The notes below the pieces were generated by a model. That model searched no databases. It saw nothing but the letters and a program-made list of their open reading frames with translations, and was not told the origin of the DNA. DNA of 64,000 nt from Rhizophlyctis rosea (lineage: Eukaryota; Chytridiomycota; Chytridiomycetes; Rhizophlyctidales; Rhizophlyctidaceae): NCBI GenBank assembly GCA_027596075.1, contig JADGJC010000084.1, positions 1,215 to 65,214 on the forward strand, read 5' to 3'. Both the position numbers and the translations under genes were made by a program. This document shows, in pieces, positions 12,665 to 20,923 of this stretch; the first letter of the stretch is position 1; each line of letters begins with the position of its first letter.

Positions 12665-13322
12665 TCATGCGGTCTGTCCGTACTTTGGAAGACATGGAGC
12701 GCGATCCGTAGACACCAGATTATGCGTATCAACAAGATTCCAAACGACCTCTAGACCCGCTCGCGTGATGTCGGTGATTTCGATCTTGGGTGTGCGGTTC
12801 TTCTTGCACTCTTTGCGCTCGGCTGCACACAAACAAAAATGAGCAAACGCGAGACAACCAATTCAACTAAACGCGAATCCATATCCCACCTTCAAGAAGT
12901 TCTTCGGCCGAGGCGTATTGAATTTGCCCTGCGGTGAAGTGGAAGATTGACGAACGGTCCGGGCGCACATCAAGAAGTCCTGCGCGGACTCGGCGAGCCG
13001 TCTTGTTGGCGGCAGTTTTGCGGTCGTGTTGCCAATGTTGGGTGAAGATGATTTCGTCTGCGTGTTGGGTGGTGTCGACGACGACGTCAAAGCGGTAAGG
13101 TGCTGTTGTTGGCTTTAGGACGCGGACGCTGTCGACTGTGGTGCGAAGATGAGGAGGGACCAATCTGCTCTTCACACTGTTGACGGGGTCTGAGAGCATG
13201 TTGCCGGGTACCCCTACGAATCGGATGGTTGGTTTGGATTGTGGCAGCCAAGAGTCTGCGTTCGCGTTCCTCTCTTGGAGGCTGCGACGGCAGCCTTGCG
13301 GGTTGAAGGGGACGGTGAACAT
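12665..13322 (-). CDS. Orphan two-exon protein of 196 residues
   Basis: Exon 1 runs 13322-12890 and exon 2 12822-12665; the lengths sum to an intact frame and the GT-AG boundaries are clean, which supports a real gene. I do not recognise the family. The protein is basic and mixed alpha/beta in appearance: a Pro-rich N terminus, a segment TIRFVGVPGNMLSDPVNSVK, another containing YRFDVVVDTTQHADEI, then an Arg/Lys-rich helix and a C-terminal helix with GLEVVWNLVDTHNLV. No signal peptide, membrane span or metal motif is seen. Its neighbour on the 5' side is the gene-free segment leading to the structured repeats. An RNA- or ribosome-associated role would suit the charge, but that is a guess. Confidence 0.5.
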
Positions 13323-14240
13323 TTTTGCTATGCGCTTGTCAAAGTTTTTGGAAAGGGGACATGCAAAATAGCATGTTCTTTGACTTTAAATTGTCCTCTC
13401 AACAGGGTCTAAGTCATTACTCCTTGGATGCACATGCAACCTTGATACCCAAAGCTGGGACGCTCTCAGGAATCCGCGGGCTGTGTACCCATACCAAACT
13501 GCGCATGCTTCTGGTGGCAGCAAACAAGTCTAATACATGTCCTGGGGAGTATGAAGACTAATGGCTGTCGTTATCTGCCAATCCATGCGTTGCACAAGCT
13601 GTTAATGGTATGCGCCTAAACGCCCCAGCCGCATAGTAAAGACTGCGAGAAGAACATCGGAACTAGTGCCAGCACATGGGAGGGGAGAAGTAAACGATTG
13701 CCGCCGTCATTGTTCCAGTTTCCACGACCATGACCTGCAACCCCTGCCAGACGCGTCGCCATGTGCTGGACCACTGGTGCGACTTTGACAGGTGGTGCCA
13801 GTGGCCCAGCTACTTATTGCTGCCAGAACAAATTCATGGGTGCTATCAACGTGTCTGGCTCTCGCGCGACAGCGACACACCACCATTCATTGGATGCACC
13901 CTGTAGCATCGTCTTGGCCGTCAGGGTCCAGTAAGTGACGCCACGCCGCAGCCAACTGATCCAATGGTTGATTGAGTGATTGGGTGATTGCCTGTCCATC
14001 CAAAGGAAGAGATAGGCCATCCACTGGCATCCAATGGCCATTTGAAGTTTTCCCCCTCCCTCACCCTTCTTCATCCTGATCAACATTCAACCGCCTTCAC
14101 CATTTCTTTCCGTACCCGGGGACTCAAACTCTCTGTACCATAACTACATAATAATCGCGACACTCTTTCCCTTCACCACCCACCTCACACTCACGACGGT
14201 ACCTCCTTTGGAAACTACTACGCATCCCTTGCTCGCGCCT
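13323..14240. promoter_or_regulatory. Probable promoter region with clustered CCAAT boxes
   Basis: No gene is seen. The stretch between about 13885 and 14035 has CCAAT at 13961 and 14031 and inverted CCAAT (ATTGG) near 13889 and 13979. From about 14040 the plus strand becomes strongly pyrimidine-rich, like a transcript leader. The layout suggests rightward transcription into the repeat locus. This is an inference from motifs only. Confidence 0.35.
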
Positions 14241-15920
14241 TTATGCTTCAATATTCCCTCCTAGCACCCTCATTCTTCAATTTTCTCACACCCATTCGCT
14301 TCACAATAAGGCGCGCGTTTGTTCATTTTTCTCACGAATCGCTTTTCATTATATCTCACTTCCTTGCTCCTCAGCCCTTGAACGTCTACTCTTGCCGCAC
14401 CATTGGTTTTTCGGCTTCTTTCCCACTTGCACCACCACGTGAGTACATTTTCACCAGGTCATCGCGCTAATGGTGTGATTTGACCCTCAAACGTTTCCAC
14501 AGCCTCCCTCCCGCGTGCCTCGCCACCTCACTACGATACTGGTCGAAATCTCGCTACTCTTTCGCGACGGACGCTTCTTTCTGGACGATCTTTGGACGAG
14601 AGTCATAGGACAACTGCAATATTTTCACGCACCACGAACCAGGGGGAGTCAAAGTCACGCCAGCAGAGCCTTCTCGCGCCCTCGGGGGCGAGAGGTGTCT
14701 CTGTCTGTTCATGTATGGAGAAGAACCCTAACAGCTTGGGCATGACAGCACCTTTTTGGTGCGGTGTTTCCAGTGGGGCCTGCGGGCGGGCAGGTTTTGT
14801 TCTACCACGGCACGGCTCTCTCTCACGGCTCTCTCTCAAAGGACGCTCTGCGGTACTTTCTTCGAAACGGCACTTTACGAGATGGCGCTCCACGAACCAA
14901 GGGGAGTCAAAGTCACGCCAGCAGAGCCTTCTCGCACCTTCGGGTGTGGGAGGTGTCTTTGTCTGTTCGTGTATGGAGACGAACCCTAACAGCTTGGGCA
15001 CCTTTTTGGTGCGGTGTTCCACTGGGGCCTGCAGGCGGGCAGGTTGTTCTCCGGCACAACTACGGACTACGATCTACATAAGGAACGACGAACCAAGGGG
15101 AGTCGAAGTCACGCCAGCAGAGCGTTCTCGCCCCGTTGGGGGGGCGGAACGTAACTGTCTGTCGTGTATGGACACGAACCTTAACAGCTTGGTCACGACA
15201 GCACCTTTTTGGTGCGGTGTTCCACTGGGGCCTGCAGGCGGGCAGGTGTTTCGTCGGCATAACTACGAACTACGATCTGCATAAGGAACGGCGAACCAAG
15301 GGGAGTCGAAGTCACGCCAGCAGAGCGTTCTCGCCCCGTTGGGGGGGCGGAACGTAACTGTCTGTCGTGTATGGACACGAACCTTAACAGCTTGGTCACG
15401 ACAGCACCTTTTTGGTGCGGTGTTCCACTGGGGCCTGCAGGCGGGCAGGTGTTTCGTCGGCATAACTACGAACTACGATCTGCATAAGGAACGGCGAACC
15501 AAGGGGAGTCGAAGTCACGCCAGCAGAGCGTTCTTGCCCCCATCGGGGGGGCGGAACGTAACTGTCTGTCGTGTATGGAGACAAACCTTGACAGCTTGGA
15601 CATGCGGCATCTTTTTGATGCGGTGTTCCACTGGGGCCTGCAGGCGGGCAGGTATATTCAGTATATGGTCGCGCTTCTTCTGGTGCTCTACTCTTCCGTG
15701 GCTTACGATCGCACTATTGTGGACACTTTTCTTTTCTCCGGCATGGATCTATCTCTCGTCGTTTCCTACTCTTCATCTGGCTTTCCGGGATCGCGACGGT
15801 TCTTCTATCGATAAGGTCAACTCCTCGAGACCGGGCAGGACGATTCTTTCTGGCACTTCTATGGGCTGGTGCTGTCGCTGGGAATGGACTATGGTTGATC
15901 GTCTCGCTTGACAATCATGA
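14240..15920 (+). ncRNA. Putative spliced non-coding transcript carrying structured tandem repeats
   Basis: A pyrimidine-rich leader is followed by a consensus intron at 14439-14502 (GTGAGT start, CACAG end), then by five tandem repeat modules. Open frames cross the repeats on both strands, but the repeat period is 203 bases, not a multiple of three. The same module is therefore read in different frames in successive copies, and no frame is conserved. Base-paired elements within the modules are conserved instead. This favours an RNA or DNA structure over a protein. Strand is inferred from the leader and intron. A small open frame starting at 15918 follows but looks unremarkable. Confidence 0.4.
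14634..15655 (+). repeat. Five tandem copies of a structured module with 203-base period
   Basis: Copies start near 14634, 14893, 15089, 15292 and 15495 with a conserved opening CGAACCAAGGGGAGTC. About 160 bases are shared; the linker varies, so the first spacing is near 255 and the later ones near 200. Three local hairpins recur. Hairpin B, GCACC-TTTTT-GGTGC, sits at 14748, 14998, 15201, 15404 and 15607; in the last copy it reads GCATC-TTTTT-GATGC, a paired change that keeps the stem. Hairpin A follows GCAGAGC: copies 1-2 use CCTTCTC...GAGAGG or GGGAGG, copies 3-5 use CGTTC...GAACG. Its tip also varies with pairing kept; copy 2 ends in C(TTCG)G. Hairpin C is CCTGC-AGGCGG-GCAGG. Copies 3 and 4 are nearly identical, so the array expanded recently. 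Confidence 0.85.
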
Positions 15921-16254
15921 GTTATCAGCAGTACTTCGGGTGTATGAGTTGTAATGCTTCTCAATATTATTATCCATCCGCATCTAATGGTTCAGTTCAC
16001 GTTGTGCATTTTATATCCGCATATGGCGCTGGTATCGGTCGCAATGCGTGAATGATTTAACTCGCAAGTCCTCATTGAAACGCTCCTTTTCATTGCAACA
16101 TTACTACTTGACAAAACCTTTACAGTATATTACAAACTACACACTACACAACCTCTCTCTCCCTCACCATCAACCTTTATTTGTACAAAACCAAAACTTG
16201 AACACACTCAAACCCAACCAAAAAGCTTCCACTCCTCCCTCCTTTTCAAACGCA

Positions 16255-17226
16255 TCACAAGTCCATGTCCAACATATACTGCCTGATAGCTGCCTGAGCG
16301 CGCGCCTTTGCCGCCGGGTGCAGCTCCAACTCGTCCGTAATCGCGTTCGTGATTTCCAGCGACGCGAATCCATCCATAGCCGTATATAACAGCTGGTCCC
16401 CGTCCAACGGCGCTCGGTCCCATTCCCCACTGTGCGTATCAGCTCTGTACGTCATTCCGAGGTGGTGGGTGGTGGCTTCTTTCAGGGAGAACATTGGGGA
16501 GGTGGACGTGAAGGTGCGGCCGTTGACGTCTTCTTCGTAGATTTGTATGAGACGGTCCAGTGGGAGGAATCCTCGTAGGTGACGGATTCCGCGCTTTTTG
16601 AGCTTGGTGACGTCACAGTTGACGTTTGCAGCCGCTTTGATTACTTCGGGACTGTCGAGGTAGCGGCGGATTGTTGGTGGGAAGTCTCCGGTCTTTCCGT
16701 TCTGGTATAAGAGGACCACGCCGGTCTGGAGAGCGCAGACCACGACTGCGACGTCGTCGTTGACGAACTCTGTGTCGAAGCCTGTAGTACGGTGGAGCCA
16801 TTGGGTGGTGGTGTAGACCTTTGGTGCCGTTTCGGGGTGGAGGTGGTGTTTCCAGATGCGTTCTGCGTCGTCGGGGCTGTTGGTGTAGATGACGCGGATG
16901 CCTCGTTGCGCGTAGCCCAATGTTTGATGTGTTCCGTTGCGGTTGGAGCGGGGGAGGGAGAAGATGCGGTCGATGAGGAAGTGGGCATTCTTGGGGCGAG
17001 GGCGGACCGGAGGAGGGGGGGGAGGAAATTGTTGTTGTGGGGATTGGTAGGATGTGGAGTAGTAACCGGTACTTTGCCGTTGGCGTTTGTTGGTCGCGGG
17101 TTGGGAGGAAGGGTGGGCGCGCTTGTGGGTGTTACTGCTGCTACTGCTGCCTGCTGGGTTTGGGTAGTGGGATGAGGAGTATGAGGGGTATGAGGGGTAG
17201 TAGCTGGGGGTGTAACGTGACGGCAT
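16255..17226 (-). CDS. DEDD-family 3'-5' exonuclease domain protein
   Basis: Single exon of 323 residues. Residues 1-80 are low complexity (Tyr/Ser/Pro, then a proline run) and probably disordered. The exonuclease fold begins near 108 with IRVIYTNSPDDAERIW. Motif I is FDTEF (D151, E153), motif II is NVNCDVTKL (D205), and motif III is LYTAMDGFASL (Y281, D285), so the four acidic residues of the two-metal site and the DEDDy tyrosine are all present. This matches the family of WRN/RRP6-like 3'-5' exonuclease domains. There is no helicase or HRDC domain, so it is a stand-alone nuclease for DNA or RNA ends. The start at 17226 is the first methionine of an uninterrupted frame. It is transcribed towards the tandem repeat locus. 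Confidence 0.82.
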   Translation of the reverse strand: MPSRYTPSYYPSYPSYSSSHYPNPAGSSSSSNTHKRAHPSSQPATNKRQRQSTGYYSTSYQSPQQQFPPPPPPVRPRPKNAHFLIDRIFSLPRSNRNGTHQTLGYAQRGIRVIYTNSPDDAERIWKHHLHPETAPKVYTTTQWLHRTTGFDTEFVNDDVAVVVCALQTGVVLLYQNGKTGDFPPTIRRYLDSPEVIKAAANVNCDVTKLKKRGIRHLRGFLPLDRLIQIYEEDVNGRTFTSTSPMFSLKEATTHHLGMTYRADTHSGEWDRAPLDGDQLLYTAMDGFASLEITNAITDELELHPAAKARAQAAIRQYMLDMDL

Positions 17227-18072
17227 TTCGAGAGGGCTTTTTGGACGGAGGAAGAGGAGGAAGGGGTGGTGCGGTATGATGGGGGGTTACTACTCGGTAA
17301 AGTTAACTGTTCTGCTGGCGTTTATCGAAACGTCCTACGACTCCGTGCCGCCTTTACTCGGCTGTGTGCAGTGAACTTTACTTCAAAAGAATGTCGGGGT
17401 GGGTTACTGGGGGAACAAAAGTGGGGGAAGTGTCGATCTTTAGTGTTGCAACCAACATTTTGCAACGCGCTGACGCAAGCCGCATGATTACGCAAGCTGG
17501 ACAACACCGCCACCGACAGAAAACCATGCAGTTCATTCAACGCAAAAGTTCCACATAGCTTACCTACTTCACTTTGTACTCATCAATCTATTCAAATGTT
17601 TTCCTTCAAAATATCTTGCTGTTACATACCCCGCTGATATCATTTCATGAATGCAGCGGAAGGATCGACGGTTATTCAAGCTGTCCAAGGGATGTTGCCC
17701 GAGTTGACACTGTTTCCTGTACCATAATCCGTTTGGATCTCAACAAAAAGCATGTATCAATCCCGTGCAGCGGAGTCTATTTTTGGGAGCTAGAATGATT
17801 TTCCGTGATTGCGACATAGAAGGCGAAAAATGTTTCAGAATTGGCTTGTCCATTAGCTTGTTGATGGGACGAGTGGACAAGTCATTGGGGCTGCTGCAAA
17901 ACACGAATAGCCCAAATCGAAATATTCAATCTATTCCCTGCAAGCGTTCATTTGATGGTGAGCTGCAAGATTGAGAAAAAGACATTTGCATCAAGTCGAA
18001 AGCTGCTTTAGATGCGCGCCGTGTAGGGACTAGGACCCGCGCACATCACTTGAAAAATACACGATCCCAAGG
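17227..18072. other. Divergent promoter region
   Basis: This lies between the start of the minus-strand exonuclease gene and the plus-strand iron-ADH family gene, so it should hold both promoters. No further gene, TATA box in a convincing position or repeat is recognised. Confidence 0.5.
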
Positions 18073-19377
18073 ATGAAACGATTTGTCAGCCACGCCTCGA
18101 TGATCTCACCACTCCGCGTGTGCTCACTTCTCCAGATGGCTTGCTATAAAGCCAATGTGACAGCAGCAACCCCCACAAATGCTGCAAAATCAGCGCCTAT
18201 CATGGAAGCTTCACGATCTCCTATGAGGGGCCTCTACCAACCAGGCAATCTACAAGCTCTACACTACGGTCCCAATGTCGTCAAAAACAACCTCCTCTCA
18301 TCCCTCCCGAATGAAAAATCACGAGCTTTTATCGTCACCGGCCAATCTCTTGCAACAAAGACGCCCTTGATCAAAGACATAGAAGCACTTCTAGGCTCTC
18401 GTCATGCCGGAACATTCTCAAACATCAAAGAACATGCTCCAATTGCCCAACTCGACGAAGCCACAACCCTCGTCCAAACGGACAACACCATCGACACAAT
18501 CATGTCCGTAGGCGGCGGATCACCCATCGACTCCGCTAAAGCCATTTCTCACCGCCTCCATGAAAAATCTGGCCACTTCCTCCGTCACATCACCATCCCC
18601 ACCACCCTCTCAGCCGCCGAGTGCACTGCTCTAGCTGGCTACACCAACACCAATGGAGTCAAAACAAGTGTCCACCACCCCCAACTCCTGCCCACACACA
18701 TCTTCTACGACCCAGAATTCGGTCGCCATACCCCTCCCGATCTGTTTGCATCAACAGGCATCCGCGCTCTCGACCATGCAGTAGAGTTACAATACCATCC
18801 CACGGCGACGTGGATGCCTTGTCAGATGCTCGCGCTCTCTGCTATCAAAGATTTATTTGAACTCTTGCCGAAGTATAAGGAAGATCCAACCGACCAAAAC
18901 ACCATTACCCGTCTCTTCTTGGCCGCATACGCCTCCTTGGGCTTTCTTGGCACCAACATGGGAAAGAAGATGGGTTTGGGACTATCACATACTTTGGGAT
19001 ATGCTTTGGGATCACCGTACGGAATACCACACGGCATAACAAGTTGTCTCACGCTTGGGCATGTTGTTAAGTTGAAGGCGCGGGGGGATGGAGAAACTGC
19101 TGCCAAAATTGCGGGGATTTTGGCGAGTGTGGGGGATGAGAGGAGGAGTGGGGATGATTTGAAGGATGCTAAGAAGGTTGGAGATGCTATTCTGCGGTTG
19201 GTGGAGCGGTTGGGGTTCAAGACTACCCTTACGGAGAAGGGTGTGAGTAGGGATCAGGTGCATGTGATTGTGGAAAGGGCTACTGGTGGGTTGAATAGGA
19301 AGAATGAAAGGGAGGTGACGGAGAAGGAGAGGGAGTTGGTTATGGGTGTAAGGGAACTAGTGGAAAACCTGTATTAG
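18073..19377 (+). CDS. Iron-containing alcohol dehydrogenase family, maleylacetate reductase-like
   Basis: Single exon of 434 residues. The Rossmann-type half holds the NAD-binding signature VGGGSPIDSAKA (residues 146-157). The helical half has GIRALDHAVE (229-238) and GLSHTLGYALGSPYGIPHGI (302-321), with H306 and H320 where family histidine ligands lie. The aspartate that normally precedes AL in metal-dependent members is Arg231 here; maleylacetate reductases also lack this ligand, and they work without iron. The first 50 residues exceed the usual family length and are Ala/Ser/Thr-rich with few acids, so they may be a mitochondrial targeting sequence; Met44 and Met51 are alternative starts. 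Maleylacetate reductases complete the hydroxyquinol/resorcinol branch of aromatic breakdown. Substrate here is inferred, not shown; no other aromatic-degradation gene lies in the window. Confidence 0.82.
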   Translation: MKRFVSHASMISPLRVCSLLQMACYKANVTAATPTNAAKSAPIMEASRSPMRGLYQPGNLQALHYGPNVVKNNLLSSLPNEKSRAFIVTGQSLATKTPLIKDIEALLGSRHAGTFSNIKEHAPIAQLDEATTLVQTDNTIDTIMSVGGGSPIDSAKAISHRLHEKSGHFLRHITIPTTLSAAECTALAGYTNTNGVKTSVHHPQLLPTHIFYDPEFGRHTPPDLFASTGIRALDHAVELQYHPTATWMPCQMLALSAIKDLFELLPKYKEDPTDQNTITRLFLAAYASLGFLGTNMGKKMGLGLSHTLGYALGSPYGIPHGITSCLTLGHVVKLKARGDGETAAKIAGILASVGDERRSGDDLKDAKKVGDAILRLVERLGFKTTLTEKGVSRDQVHVIVERATGGLNRKNEREVTEKERELVMGVRELVENLY

Positions 19378-19631
19378 GCACATATGGCTGGTAGTGGAAG
19401 GGGCACTAGGTTGATTTATTGTGTTGTTTGTTGCCGTAAACAAAGATAGCGGCAACAATGTATATAAGTCAAGCAAGTAAGCTGGAAATCACAAATGCAA
19501 ATCCATTTCTCCCATCACGGGCTGTACAACTTTGGACTTTCTGGTTCAAAGCTTTTAGGTGCACGAATAGTCCATCCCCTTATATACAAACTGCACAATC
19601 AAAACTGAAATGACTTATACCCAGCATCCGC

Positions 19632-20216
19632 CTACTCAATCAAGTTCGCAACAAACCTCTTATCCCGATCCTTCTCCCCCTCCACATACCCAACATCCAA
19701 GCTCTTCCCCACCTCCTCCACACTAGCCATAACGACGGTAACATGCCCCTCATCCTCCTCATTCGTAAAGTAATAGACCTTCGTCTCATTCCACCCCTGC
19801 GCAGCAATCTGAATGATATTCCCAGCCCTAATCGCCGTCCTCTTGCGATGCTTATTAGGAAACACGATGAATTCATCCCCACATCGTGATAGTACGGATG
19901 CGAAATCAGAAGATGATATGACGGGTTTTGATAGCCCACCGCGGAAGGGTCCGGCGGTCATGACGACTTCGATGGCGTCGGGCTTTTCTTTTATGCAGGC
20001 TATGTGGGTTATGTTGGCAAGGTGAGGGCGTTGGCGAGTGCTGAGTTGGGGTTTGAAGTTTGTGCCGGTGCGGGGTGTGACGGTGATGAGGTGGGCTTTG
20101 GGACGGGTGTGGGGCGTGTAGGATGGTGGGAGGTCGTGGGAGGAGGAGGACGAGGAGGGGGCCGAGAAGGTGGCGTTGTCGAAAGAGGGCGGGTCTGTGG
20201 AAGACGAAGCAGCCAT
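19632..20216 (-). CDS. Uncharacterised 194-residue protein
   Basis: One exon. The start chosen is the methionine at 20216 (MAASSSTDPP); the frame is open to a methionine at 20399 that would add about 60 residues with several cysteines, so the longer form cannot be excluded. Residues 1-50 are Ser/Pro-rich and probably disordered. The rest looks like a compact beta-rich domain, including GDEFIVFPNKHRKRTAIRAG and VYYFTNEEDEGHVTVVMAS. I do not recognise the family. No signal peptide or membrane span is seen in the short form. It ends 254 bases from the end of the convergent iron-ADH family gene. Confidence 0.5.
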   Translation of the reverse strand: MAASSSTDPPSFDNATFSAPSSSSSSHDLPPSYTPHTRPKAHLITVTPRTGTNFKPQLSTRQRPHLANITHIACIKEKPDAIEVVMTAGPFRGGLSKPVISSSDFASVLSRCGDEFIVFPNKHRKRTAIRAGNIIQIAAQGWNETKVYYFTNEEDEGHVTVVMASVEEVGKSLDVGYVEGEKDRDKRFVANLIE

Positions 20217-20923
20217 TTCGTTTCGTTGTACTTTGCAGGTGTTGCTATGGTAAAAGGTGAACACTTGGAGTGGACTGCTTGAAAATGAGGTAGAAGCCAA
20301 GCTACACCGGCTTTTATGGGAGGAAACAAGCCCAGAAGGAGCAGAAGCGCCTTCCGCAGCAGCTCCGCATTGGGAACACAAACACGAGGACACAGCCACA
20401 TATCCTATGACTGTGCCGCCAGTAAAGGCGTGGAAATGGCAGTGAGAGAAAAGCCGTTAACAGCACAGCTGCGCGAATTAGCACACAGCCCACACAGGCC
20501 CATATGCCAAACGGGCCAAGTCAAATGCCAAGTCCACAGCCAGAGGAAAGGAAACGAAGACTACTCTGAAACTCAGTACTCAACTTCATCAAGTATATGT
20601 TCATCTTTTCTGTTGATTTCTGCATCACGAGACATGAAAGAAACATAGCCAAAAAAGAAAATAACATAGAAACGATTGGCAAGCCAAGTCGACTCCAAGG
20701 AATGACATCTATACACTAAGAAAAGGGGATTGAAGAATGAACAATGAACTACTGAAAAAAAAACACATAATGGAATCTGAAAAAACCTCTAACGAAACTG
20801 CACCTTTATCGAAACTACACACCCGCCAACCATGCAGAGAATGCAACCCATTACCACCAAAAACAACACAGAAAAATGATTACATGACACCTAACATATA
20901 CTAATAACGCTATAAGCCGCCCC
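20217..20923. other. Intergenic region, upstream of 19632-20216 and downstream of the coiled-coil gene
   Basis: Both flanking genes are on the minus strand. The part from 20217 to 20450 is probably the promoter or leader (or N-terminal coding extension) of the lower gene. The A-rich part from 20640 to 20900 is a likely 3' untranslated region of the upper gene. No other gene is seen. Confidence 0.45.

Noticed and set aside
14592..15911. Long open frames across the tandem repeats on both strands, as a repetitive protein
   Set aside because: The period of 203 is not a multiple of three, copies are read in different frames, and the conserved feature is base pairing, not amino acids.
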